The position numbers were made by a program, and so were the translations under genes. DNA of 12,507 bases from Oscillospiraceae bacterium (lineage in GTDB: Bacteria > Bacillota_A > Clostridia > Oscillospirales > Oscillospiraceae), in contig JAGBEM010000247.1 in the NCBI GenBank assembly GCA_017936985.1, positions 1-12,507 of the forward strand. Direction: 5' to 3'. Below the pieces are notes generated by a model that made no database searches, was not told the origin of the DNA, and saw only the letters and a program-made list of their open reading frames with translations. Below are positions 1 through 7,276 of the stretch, piece after piece; within the stretch, counting starts at the first letter, position 1, and each line of letters begins with the position of its first letter.

Positions 1-555
1 ATCCTGGAAATCTCTCTGCTGAATATCCTTCAGAACCTGCTCATAGGAAGGCTTCTTCCCCTTGGCCAGCAGTTCGTCGGTGCGGCGGCGGGCCCGAACC
101 TCCGCAGAGGCCGTCAGAAAGATCTTCACATTGGCCTTGGGCAGCACCACAGTGCCAATATCCCGGCCATCCATGATCACATTATGCATCCTCGCCACAT
201 CCCGCTGCATATCCAGCAGAACGCCACGAACCACGCCATGGGCGGAGACAAGGCTGGCTTTCTGGGAAATATCCTGGGTGCGGATATCGTTCGTCACATC
301 CATGCCGTTCATGATCATGTGCTGATTGCCTTCCTCGTCATACTCGATGCCGATGGTCAGCTCGTCGATGTAACGCTCCACACCGTCCACATCCTTGGGG
401 CTGATGCCCAAAAGATCCAGAAAATACGCAACAGTGCGGTAAATGGCGCCGGTATCTACATAATAATAGCCCAGTTCCTTTGCAAGGCGCTTGGCAATGG
501 TGCTTTTGCCCGCACCGGCAGGGCCGTCAATGGCGATGGCATAGGTTTTTGCCAT
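1..555 (-). CDS. cmk: Cytidylate kinase, 3' end cut by window edge
   Basis: Cytidylate (CMP/dCMP) kinase transfers phosphate from ATP to CMP or dCMP in the cytosol, feeding CTP and dCTP synthesis. The 185 visible residues begin MAKTYAIAIDGPAGAGKST, giving a P-loop at residues 11-19. They continue with the family segment DTGAIYR (34-40), GRDIGTVV (130-137) and an arginine-rich RARRRTDE stretch (154-161) that belongs to the nucleotide-binding/lid region. Family members are usually about 215-225 residues, so some 30-40 C-terminal residues lie beyond position 1. The ATG is chosen because an AAGAAGG ribosome binding site lies 8 bases upstream. An ATG 5 bases further upstream is out of frame. It follows the sigma-like gene by 18 bp and is probably the last visible gene of the hflX-to-cmk cluster. 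Identity is secure from motifs; the C-terminus is unseen. Confidence 0.95.
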   Translation of the reverse strand, partial: MAKTYAIAIDGPAGAGKSTIAKRLAKELGYYYVDTGAIYRTVAYFLDLLGISPKDVDGVERYIDELTIGIEYDEEGNQHMIMNGMDVTNDIRTQDISQKASLVSAHGVVRGVLLDMQRDVARMHNVIMDGRDIGTVVLPKANVKIFLTASAEVRARRRTDELLAKGKKPSYEQVLKDIQQRDFQD

Positions 556-573
556 ATCATATACCTTCTTTCG

Positions 574-1638
574 TTATCCTTGGTTTCTAAGCATAGAAAG
601 GGCGGCGGTTTCTCTTGCCACCACCTCGGCAGCCGTCAGTCCCAGCTGCCGTCCGGTCTCCTCAGGACTCATGGGCAGACCGCCCTCCAGGCCGAAGCGC
701 AATGTCAGCAGCTTGGCATCCGTCTCGCTTAAGGCAGACAGCAGCTCCTGGATCCGCTGGCGCATCTGGAAGTATGCGGTATCCTCCACCGCCTGCTCCT
801 CTTCCTGGGGATCCGGCTCCGGCTGTGCCTTGGCACGGTGGATCATCCGAGCCGCTTCGATCATCTCCGCCACACTGGCGGCAGTCTCCACACTCATATG
901 CAACGCTTCGGCGATCTCCTCCAAAGTAGGATTTCTTCCCAGCTCTGTCAGCAGCCGCTCATCTACAGACCGGTAGTCCTCCATGGCCTGGCGCATCTTC
1001 TGACCAACGCCATTGGCATGAGCCTGCAGTACCACGCACCGGGCTATCGCCTGTCGGATATTCCAATCGCAGAAATGCTCGAAATCACCATACGCATACC
1101 GGGAAAGATTCTGCCACAGACCCATGCTGCCCTCCTGGATCAGATCCAGCAGCAGCACACCGTAACCGGTGTATTCCTTCGCAATCTGCACGATCCGGCT
1201 CAGGCTCAGATTCAGCAGTTTCTGATAAAGCACCGGTTCCTCTTTTTCCACCAGATTGGCTTCCTTCAGATCCAGTGCCAGAATGTTTATATCACCACAA
1301 ACCGGGATGGCAGCAATCTCCTCCAGATACAGCCGCAGAGGATCAGTCTCCTCCAACCCCTGGATCAGCCGATCCTCACGGACAAGCTGCTCTTCCTGAC
1401 GCAGCCGCAATGCGGCTTCACCCGTACCCGCTGGCTTTGGCAGGTCGGTAATATTCAGTTCCGCATCCAAATCGTCCAGATGGTCAAAAGCCTGCCGGAT
1501 CACATCTTCCGTTTCCCCGTCCAGCGCGGCCAAAAACGCAGCCGCGGACAACTTGTCCCGGGGATGCACAGCGCTTAACATCTTCTCAAAATCCGTGTCC
1601 CCAAAGGCCACATCAATAAAGTTATCCGAATATCTCAA
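574..1638 (-). CDS. Divergent sigma-70-like protein with region 1.1-like N-terminus
   Basis: 354-residue protein with the layout of a group 1/2 sigma factor but many unusual residues. Residues about 28-66 resemble sigma region 1.1 (inference). DPLRLYLEEIAAIP (99-112) is region 1.2. Residues 143-200 are region 2, with the core-RNAP-binding DLIQEGSMGL (165-174) well kept. Residues about 210-268 resemble region 3 and 296-350 region 4. DNA-contact parts are eroded: the usual WWIRQAITR is WNIRQAIAR (192-200), and the region 4.2 helix normally like TRERIRQIEAKAL reads TAAEVVARETAAL (335-347). The TTG start (1636-1638) overlaps the TGA of the preceding sigma gene as TTGA. A GGAGG lies 10 bases upstream inside that gene. 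The open frame extends 43 codons further upstream but only in the shadow of the first sigma. It could be a promoter-selective sigma, a core-binding regulator, or a decaying duplicate. The frame is intact, so it is not called a pseudogene. Confidence 0.8.
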   Translation of the reverse strand: MRYSDNFIDVAFGDTDFEKMLSAVHPRDKLSAAAFLAALDGETEDVIRQAFDHLDDLDAELNITDLPKPAGTGEAALRLRQEEQLVREDRLIQGLEETDPLRLYLEEIAAIPVCGDINILALDLKEANLVEKEEPVLYQKLLNLSLSRIVQIAKEYTGYGVLLLDLIQEGSMGLWQNLSRYAYGDFEHFCDWNIRQAIARCVVLQAHANGVGQKMRQAMEDYRSVDERLLTELGRNPTLEEIAEALHMSVETAASVAEMIEAARMIHRAKAQPEPDPQEEEQAVEDTAYFQMRQRIQELLSALSETDAKLLTLRFGLEGGLPMSPEETGRQLGLTAAEVVARETAALSMLRNQG

Positions 1639-2504
1639 TCCAGAAAATCCTCCAATCCTATACTGGCTCCCAGCGTTTGTAGCTTGTCCATAGCCTGCCG
1701 TTCGATTTGCCGGGCCCGTTCCTTGGAGATGTCCAGCAGCTTGCCGATCTCCTCTAGAGAATGGCAAACACCGTCTGTCATGCCAAAATGCAGCCGCAGC
1801 ACCTGCTGCTGACGCTCCGTCAGCATGGCAAGAAGCGTATCCATGGTATGGTTCAATTCTTCCCGAACCAACTCTTCGTAGGGCTGGGGCGATTGCAGAT
1901 CCTCCAATAAGATCCCCAATGTGCCGTCCTCAGCATCTCCCATTGGCGCATCCAAAGAGCAGGTTTCCGGATTTAAGCGCAGCAGCTGGGCTGCTTTTTC
2001 CGCAGAAATACCGCACTTTTGGGCAATCTGCTCCATTGTAGGCTCTGTACCGGTTTCCTTCAAAAGCTCTGAGCGGGCCGCCGATACCTTCCGGATCCGT
2101 TCAGCCGTATGGGCAGGCACCCGGATCAAGCCGTGACCGGCTAGACACCTTGTCACGCCCTGGCGGATCCACTTGGTAGCGTATGTAGAAAACCGAAAAT
2201 CCAGCGTATAGTCAAATTTCTGTGCCGCAGCCAGCAGACCGATGCTGCCTTCCTGTATAAGATCCAGCAGCGGCACACCTCTTCCGGCATATTCCTTTGC
2301 AACAGACACCACCAGCCGCAGGTTGGAATTAACCATATGGCGGATGGCATCCGCGTCACCCTCAGCGCATTTCTTCGCCAGCTCCCGTTCCTGCTCCTGG
2401 GTGAGTCGGGGGAACTGACGGATCTCGCTGAGGAACTGACGCACATCGTCCTCACCGCTGCTTAGCGGCACTGACGATTCCTTTGTCAGCAAATTTGATG
2501 TCAT
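1635..2504 (-). CDS. Short RpoD/SigA-type RNA polymerase sigma factor lacking region 1.1
   Basis: 289-residue sigma-70 family factor that directs core RNA polymerase to promoters. Visible regions: 1.2 (DDVRQFLSEIRQFPRLT, 19-35), 2.1-2.4 (about 59-120, including NLRLVVSVAKEYAGRG, DLIQEGSIGL and FRFSTYATKWIRQGVTR), region 3 (about 130-180), the 3.2 finger (SLDAPMGDAEDGTLG, 183-197), and region 4 with a primary-type helix-turn-helix (SLEEIGKLLDISKERARQIE, 249-268). It sits directly after dnaG, the classical rpoD/sigA position, but is far shorter than typical primary factors because region 1.1 is absent. The first of the two conserved region 2.3 tryptophans is lysine (K111), and the 2.4-to-3.0 junction looks one residue short. 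The ATG overlaps the dnaG stop as ATGA, with AAAGG 9 bases upstream, so translation is probably coupled to dnaG. It could be the primary sigma of this organism or a group 2 factor; the window cannot decide, so no symbol is given. Confidence 0.9.
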   Translation of the reverse strand: MTSNLLTKESSVPLSSGEDDVRQFLSEIRQFPRLTQEQERELAKKCAEGDADAIRHMVNSNLRLVVSVAKEYAGRGVPLLDLIQEGSIGLLAAAQKFDYTLDFRFSTYATKWIRQGVTRCLAGHGLIRVPAHTAERIRKVSAARSELLKETGTEPTMEQIAQKCGISAEKAAQLLRLNPETCSLDAPMGDAEDGTLGILLEDLQSPQPYEELVREELNHTMDTLLAMLTERQQQVLRLHFGMTDGVCHSLEEIGKLLDISKERARQIERQAMDKLQTLGASIGLEDFLD

Positions 2505-4252
2505 GTATGGATTCCTTTTCTTTTTTTTAACTTGGACTGATAGGCCAGCAGGTCTTCCTCCGTGGTGATTCCGGCTGCCTGATGCTCTGCGCGAATGGTG
2601 CGGACGCAGTCAGCAAAAGCCTGCTCACTGACCGGCCCCTGCTGCCGCTGGAAGATCATCGCTATATGGGAAGCCTCCTCCGAGGTCATGTCCTCCAGCA
2701 CTGCCAGAGATACCTCCAGTCCTTGGGTGTGTCTGCTCTGGAGCTGGGAGAACACTTTCCCCAAAAGCGGTGCGGAAAATTCCTGGGGCTTCAGATCTGC
2801 CGCATGGTCCAGCAGCGCCGGTTCCCGCAGCGCAAGGGCAATCACATTCTCTTCTGCCATAGCAGATTTCATATTGTCATAACGAATCGTCCGGCTCTTG
2901 GGCTGCAATGCCTTTGCCGGTGCCAGATCGATGGCTTCCTGCTTTTTCTTTTCCCGATTCTGCCGGCGCTTCAGCGCCCGGCTGATCTCCAGCCTCATGG
3001 CATCGCTACTGATCTTGGCAGTTTCCGCCACCCGGTGGCCGTAGACTTCCTGCTGAACAGCACTGCTTACTGTGCTGATCAGGTCCGCGCTTTCCTGCAG
3101 ATATTTTATCCGCTGGTCATCTTCCCGAATATCATACTTCTGGCGAATGGCATTGAGCTGGTATTCCACCCGGTTGGACGAGCCCTCCAGCAACAGCTTG
3201 AACTTGTCCGCACCGAACTTTTTCAAAAATTCATCTGGATCCTTGGCATCCCGGATCTGCAGCACCTTTACCTGCAGGCCTGCCTTTTCCAGAATGGGGA
3301 TAGCCCGTTTTGTCGCATTCTGGCCTGCCTGGTCGCCGTCATAGATCAAGATCACCTGCTCGGCATACCGGGTGATCAGGGCAGCCTGCTCCTCTGTCAA
3401 GCTGGTACCGAGGGATGCCACTGCATTGGTAAAGCCGTATTGGTGCAGAGCCACCACGTCGATGTTTCCCTCCACCAAAATTAAGGCGTTTTCTTTTGTT
3501 TTCTTAGCCAAATTCAAACCAAATAGGTTCTTTCGTTTGTTAAAGATCAGCGTTTCCGGGGAGTTCAGATATTTGGCCGCTTCTTTGTCATTTTTAATGA
3601 TGCGACCTCCAAAGGCGATCACATTCCCCCGGACGTCGATAATGGGAAACATCAGCCGGTCCCGGAACCGGTCAAAGAGATTGCCGTTTTTCTGGGATAC
3701 CGTAACCAAACCGGAATCCGTAAGCTCCTTGTCGGTGTAGCCTTTGGCGCGCATGGCCTTGACCAAGCTATCCCAGCTGTCGGGGGCGTAGCCTACGCCA
3801 AAGGTAGTCAGAATGGCTTTGGACATACCTCTGCCCAAGGCGTATTCCAGTGCCGTCTTGCCCACAGGGGCATACAGCTGACTGTGGAAGAACCGGGCAG
3901 CTTCCTTATGCAGCGCCCACAGGCGCTCCTGCTGGCGGTAGCGGCTCTGATACTGCTCATCTTCCGGCACAGTCATGCCGACCCGCTTTGCCAGCGCCCG
4001 AACAGCGTCCGGGTAGCTTAAGCCCTCCACTTCCATCTGGAAGTTGATGACACCGCCGCCTTTATGGCAGCCAAAGCAATAATAAATCCCTTTATCCGGA
4101 GCAACAGAGAAAGACGCGGTCTTTTCCCCGTGGAACGGGCAAAGTCCAAACATATTGGCACCGGAACGCTTCAAATTCACATACTGTCCCACCACATCCT
4201 CAATGGGATTGCGGGCAACCAGTTCGTCAATAAACGACGGAGGAAACGCCAT
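2501..4252 (-). CDS. dnaG: DNA primase
   Basis: DNA primase synthesises the RNA primers for chromosome replication and works with the replicative helicase at the fork. The 583-residue protein has the expected order. An N-terminal CHC2-type zinc finger has C38, H41, C59 and C62 (LCPFH and CFGC). The catalytic core includes the RFRDRLMFPI segment near 195-204. The TOPRIM metal site shows E261 in EGNIDV (more usually EGYMDV), the YDGDQAG acidic motif (304-310) and KDPDEF (337-342). The C-terminal third is the helicase-binding region and is weakly conserved, as usual. The ATG at 4250-4252 has AAAGGAG 9 bases upstream and a 42-bp gap to dgt, containing a -10 box. The 3' end carries a run of eight A (minus strand, 2521-2528) and overlaps the sigma gene by 4 bp. 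Length is normal for the family. Confidence 0.97.
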   Translation of the reverse strand: MAFPPSFIDELVARNPIEDVVGQYVNLKRSGANMFGLCPFHGEKTASFSVAPDKGIYYCFGCHKGGGVINFQMEVEGLSYPDAVRALAKRVGMTVPEDEQYQSRYRQQERLWALHKEAARFFHSQLYAPVGKTALEYALGRGMSKAILTTFGVGYAPDSWDSLVKAMRAKGYTDKELTDSGLVTVSQKNGNLFDRFRDRLMFPIIDVRGNVIAFGGRIIKNDKEAAKYLNSPETLIFNKRKNLFGLNLAKKTKENALILVEGNIDVVALHQYGFTNAVASLGTSLTEEQAALITRYAEQVILIYDGDQAGQNATKRAIPILEKAGLQVKVLQIRDAKDPDEFLKKFGADKFKLLLEGSSNRVEYQLNAIRQKYDIREDDQRIKYLQESADLISTVSSAVQQEVYGHRVAETAKISSDAMRLEISRALKRRQNREKKKQEAIDLAPAKALQPKSRTIRYDNMKSAMAEENVIALALREPALLDHAADLKPQEFSAPLLGKVFSQLQSRHTQGLEVSLAVLEDMTSEEASHIAMIFQRQQGPVSEQAFADCVRTIRAEHQAAGITTEEDLLAYQSKLKKRKGIHT

Positions 4253-4283
4253 GCTCTGTCACTCCTTTCTCTTTAACCTTTTA

Positions 4284-4312
4284 ATTATAACACATTATCC
4301 CCGAACTTGCCA
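4284..4312 (-). promoter_or_regulatory. Extended -10 promoter in front of dnaG
   Basis: On the minus strand TGTTATAAT (4284-4292) is a consensus -10 hexamer with an extended -10 TG. A weak -35 candidate, TGGCAA (4307-4312), lies 17 bp upstream, inside the last codons of dgt. Transcription would start near 4277, giving a leader of about 25 bases to dnaG. This would let dnaG, the two sigma-type genes and cmk be transcribed independently of hflX-yigZ-dgt. Seen as a motif only; activity is inferred. Confidence 0.6.
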
Positions 4313-5308
4313 CCCTGTGGGAATAAAAATCTCAGTAAATTTATCCACAGCGTAATTATCCGTCATGCCGGCAATATAATCGCAGACCGTCCGCTCCAAG
4401 CCGTCAAAGGACATCTGGGGCTGGAAATCTGCCGGGAGCTTGTCGGGATTTTTGTAGTAATACTCAAACAGGCGCTGCAGCATATCCTTGGCCTTGCTTT
4501 CCTGGCTCTTTGCCACCGGATTGTGATAGACCCGCTCAAACATAAAGGCGCGCAGCTCCTTCAGCGCTTGGTCTACCTCAGGCGAAAGGCAAATAGCCCC
4601 TGCTTCCCGGGAAGTCATGATTGCATCGCAGACCAATACATTGATCCGCTGAGAATGGGTATGACCTAAAACATCACAGATGGATCTAGGAATATCCCCA
4701 TTGGTCAAAATGCCTGCCCGGGTAGCATCATCAATGTCATGATTCACATAGGCGATCTGATCAGCCCGGCGCACCACCTGGCCCTCCAGAGTCTCCGGCA
4801 CATAGGAACCGGTGTGGCCAACGATCCCCAAACGGACTTCGTGAGTCAGATTCAATCCATTGCCGTCATTTTCCAGCACGTCCACAACGCGCAAACTCTG
4901 CTCATTGTGGCGGAAAGGCTTTCCGATACACTCCGATAGCGCGCTTTCACCGGCATGACCAAAAGGGGTATGTCCCAAGTCATGACCCAGCGCGATGGCT
5001 TCCGTCAGATCCTCATTTAAGGCCAGCGCCCGGGTGATGGTTCTTGCGATCCGGGAAACCTCGATGGTGTGGGTCATTCGGGTACGGTAGTGGTCACCTT
5101 CCGGCTGTAAAAACACCTGGGTCTTGTGCATCAGCCGGCGAAAGGCCTTGCTGTGGACGATCCTGTCGGTATCCCGCTGATAGCAGGTACGCACATCCAT
5201 CTCCCGTTCTTTGTCGCCCAAGGGTCTGCCCTTACTTTGATCCGCAAAGGCCGCCAGCGGATTGAGCCGCCGATGCTCCTGATATTCCAGTTCTTCCCGT
5301 ACTGTCAT
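4295..5308 (-). CDS. dgt: Deoxyguanosinetriphosphate triphosphohydrolase-like protein (HD domain)
   Basis: HD-domain dNTP triphosphohydrolase: the family converts dNTPs (classically dGTP) to deoxynucleoside plus tripolyphosphate, limiting the dNTP pool. The 337-residue protein shows the N-terminal family signature around RTCYQRDTDRIVHSKAFRRL (40-59, with HKTQVF following). The metal-binding HD constellation is H80 (RMTHTIEVSRIA), H109-D110 in ALGHDLGHTPFGHAGE, and an aspartate in VNHDIDDA (188-195). Length fits the short Gram-positive subfamily rather than the roughly 500-residue E. coli Dgt, so substrate preference among dNTPs is open. The ATG has GGGGAG 10 bases upstream and follows yigZ by 16 bp. 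The position directly before dnaG is a common Firmicute arrangement and suggests that dNTP supply and primase synthesis are tied together. Confidence 0.93.
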   Translation of the reverse strand: MTVREELEYQEHRRLNPLAAFADQSKGRPLGDKEREMDVRTCYQRDTDRIVHSKAFRRLMHKTQVFLQPEGDHYRTRMTHTIEVSRIARTITRALALNEDLTEAIALGHDLGHTPFGHAGESALSECIGKPFRHNEQSLRVVDVLENDGNGLNLTHEVRLGIVGHTGSYVPETLEGQVVRRADQIAYVNHDIDDATRAGILTNGDIPRSICDVLGHTHSQRINVLVCDAIMTSREAGAICLSPEVDQALKELRAFMFERVYHNPVAKSQESKAKDMLQRLFEYYYKNPDKLPADFQPQMSFDGLERTVCDYIAGMTDNYAVDKFTEIFIPTGWQVRG

Positions 5309-5324
5309 AGGATCGCTTCTCCCC

Positions 5325-5951
5325 TCATTCTACCGGAAATGCCCGGTATTCCTGTCCGGTGACCATCGTTTCGATAGTGGCCGCACTCATGTCCGTCAGT
5401 CTGTCTGTAAATGGTTGTGTCTGGGCCTCCGGCAACAAGATCTCCAACTCTACTTCTGAGCCGAAATCCGTCTGTCGAATGATACCGCCAAAAGCCGCCA
5501 CCTCCAGCTTGACCCGTTCATAGTAAGTATACGGGCAAGGCACGTACAGTACCGTCCATACCCGTTTCATAGACTTTCCTGCCGCGTCTACCGCGATCTT
5601 CGCACCCTTGGTATAGGCTCGGACCAGGCCGCCGGCACCTAAGAGGATACCGCCAAAATACCGGGTCACTACGCAGACCACATTGTATAGTCCCTCCCGC
5701 TGCAGCACCTGCAGCATGGGCATACCGGCAGTGCCGCCAGGCTCCCCGTCATCGGAAAACCGCACTGCACCGTCCTTGATGATATAAGCCCAACAGTTGT
5801 GGGTGGCATCATAATGCTGCTTTTTCATCTCCTGGATCCGGGCAAGTGCCTCTTCTTCCGTTTCCGCAAGCCAGACCCTGCCGATAAAACGGGATTTTTT
5901 CTCTGTAAATTCGTCTTCACCAAAGCCGGTGGGAACCAGATATTCCTCCAA
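5325..5951 (-). CDS. yigZ: YigZ/YvyE family protein (IMPACT family)
   Basis: 208-residue member of the UPF0029/IMPACT family, soluble and of uncertain biochemical function. Eukaryotic IMPACT acts in translational control through Gcn1/Gcn2; the bacterial role is not settled. Diagnostic segments are KKSRFIGRV (18-26), KQHYDATHNCWAY (44-56), FSDDGEPGGTAGMPML (65-80) and VTRYFGGILLGAGGLVRAY (95-113). The C-terminal part (from about 137) fits the ferredoxin-like DUF1949 domain. The start is a TTG at 5949-5951: AAGGAG lies 9 bases upstream within the last codons of hflX, and the resulting N-terminus matches family length. It begins 3 bp after the hflX stop, so translation is probably coupled. Its pairing with HflX is consistent with a translation-related role, but that is inference. 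Confidence 0.93.
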   Translation of the reverse strand: MEEYLVPTGFGEDEFTEKKSRFIGRVWLAETEEEALARIQEMKKQHYDATHNCWAYIIKDGAVRFSDDGEPGGTAGMPMLQVLQREGLYNVVCVVTRYFGGILLGAGGLVRAYTKGAKIAVDAAGKSMKRVWTVLYVPCPYTYYERVKLEVAAFGGIIRQTDFGSEVELEILLPEAQTQPFTDRLTDMSAATIETMVTGQEYRAFPVE

Positions 5952-5954
5952 CCG

Positions 5955-7220
5955 TCAGCACTCCTTCGTAATATACTCCCTGAGCCGTCCGTACAGAATG
6001 GGATCGACGATCGTTTCCACCGCAATCCCCTCTGCGGTATAGTCAACATTCAGCACCTGGGCGACGCTGTGGAGGGTTTCCACCATGCCACCCATGCTGT
6101 AGGGCAGGGTCACCACAATGTGATGGCGGCTGTGACCCAGCATTTTCTCGATGGCTTTCAGCAGTTCATCCATGCCGCTGCCGTTGGCTGCGGAAATGGC
6201 CACCACATCTTCTCCTACCGGGATGTCGGTCTTTTCCACCAGATCTGCCTTGTTGTAGCAGCGCAGTACCTTGGTGCCGGGCTTGGCCAGCTGGGAGATC
6301 AACCGGTCCACTACCTCGATGTGCTCTTCTCGGTTTTCGTCGGCAGAATCAATGACATGCAGCAGAATATCTGCATATTCCAGCTCCTCCAGAGTTGCCC
6401 GGAAAGCATCCACCAGATGGTGGGGCAGTTTGTTGATAAAACCGACGGTATCCGTCAGCACCACATCCAGATTATCCGACACCGTAAGCTGCCGGGATGT
6501 GGTGTCCAGCGTGTCGAACAGCCGGTTGTTGGCAGGAATGCCCGCACCGGTCAGCTGATTCAAAAGGGTGGATTTACCGGCATTGGTGTAGCCCACGATG
6601 GCTACCACCGGCACAGAATTTTTCATCCGCCGCTCCCGTTGCACCGCCCGAACCTGCCGAACTTGCTCCAGCTCATGTTCCAGACGGGTGATCCGTTCCC
6701 GGATGTGTCGGCGGTCAGATTCCAGCTTGGTCTCACCGGGACCCCGAGTGCCGATGCCGCCGCCCTGCCGGGACAGGGAAACACCCATGCCGGAAAGCCG
6801 GGGCAGCAGATATTGATACTGGGCAAGCTCCACCTGAAGGCGGCCTTCTTTTGTTTTTGCCCGTTGGGCAAAAATGTCCAAAATCAGCGCACTTCTGTCA
6901 AGGACCGTCACGCCGATGATCTCTTCCAGCGCCCGGATATTTCCCGGGGAAAGCTCATTGTCAAAGATGACCATGGTGGACGCTGTCGCTTCCACCAGCA
7001 TTTTCACTTCCAGCGCCTTGCCCTCGCCGATAAAGCTGTGAGGATCCGGGGTATGGCGATTTTGCAGCACCTTACCGGTGCAAAAACCACCGGCAGTTTC
7101 CAAAAGGGCGTCCAGTTCCTCCAGAGTTTCATCGGTAGCCGTCTGTTCTTTGCGGAAGCAGTCCGCATTCAGGCCAACCAGCACCGCCCGTTCCTGTTTT
7201 GTTTCAAAAGTTGCTTCCAT
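5955..7220 (-). CDS. hflX: GTPase HflX
   Basis: HflX is a ribosome-associated GTPase that, in studied bacteria, splits stalled or hibernating 70S ribosomes under stress. The 421-residue protein has an N-terminal HflX domain (about 1-130), the family glycine-rich signature GGGIGTRGPGETKLESDRRH (153-172), a helical linker, and then the G domain. G-domain motifs are G1 GYTNAGKS (210-217), G2 region FDTLDTTSR (235-243), G3 DTVG (257-260) and G4 NKAD (323-326). The ATG at 7218-7220 is chosen because GGAGG lies 4-5 bases upstream and the frame upstream runs through the promoter. It heads the minus-strand cluster and has its own promoter just downstream of the rpmE terminator. No missing residues were noted. 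Confidence 0.95.
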   Translation of the reverse strand: MEATFETKQERAVLVGLNADCFRKEQTATDETLEELDALLETAGGFCTGKVLQNRHTPDPHSFIGEGKALEVKMLVEATASTMVIFDNELSPGNIRALEEIIGVTVLDRSALILDIFAQRAKTKEGRLQVELAQYQYLLPRLSGMGVSLSRQGGGIGTRGPGETKLESDRRHIRERITRLEHELEQVRQVRAVQRERRMKNSVPVVAIVGYTNAGKSTLLNQLTGAGIPANNRLFDTLDTTSRQLTVSDNLDVVLTDTVGFINKLPHHLVDAFRATLEELEYADILLHVIDSADENREEHIEVVDRLISQLAKPGTKVLRCYNKADLVEKTDIPVGEDVVAISAANGSGMDELLKAIEKMLGHSRHHIVVTLPYSMGGMVETLHSVAQVLNVDYTAEGIAVETIVDPILYGRLREYITKEC

Positions 7221-7245
7221 AGTTCCTCCATGCACGCTTTTTCCT

Positions 7246-7275
7246 AGTATACCACATAAAACGCAGTGCTGGCAA
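7246..7275 (-). promoter_or_regulatory. Promoter for the hflX-led cluster
   Basis: On the minus strand TTGCCA (7270-7275) and TATACT (7246-7251) are separated by 18 bp, each 5/6 to the sigma-A consensus. TGG precedes the -10, giving an extended -10. Transcription would start near 7239, about 19 bases before the hflX ATG. The -35 box sits immediately after the U-tract of the rpmE terminator. Confidence 0.7.
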
Positions 7276-7276
7276 C

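Noticed and set aside
838..1578. 246-codon plus-strand frame opposite the second sigma-like gene
   Set aside because: Because the second sigma is divergent, I considered whether this strand was the real gene. The sigma motifs, TTGA overlap and operon direction favour the minus strand.
1639..1767. 43-codon N-terminal extension of the second sigma-like gene
   Set aside because: It lies wholly inside the first sigma gene in another frame, shows no sigma similarity, and the TTG with GGAGG at the gene junction is a better start.
5799..7247. 482-codon plus-strand open frame opposite yigZ and hflX
   Set aside because: It is antisense to two well-recognised genes, has no recognisable domain or ribosome binding site, and is His/Gln/Leu-rich as expected for the reverse of GC-rich coding DNA.
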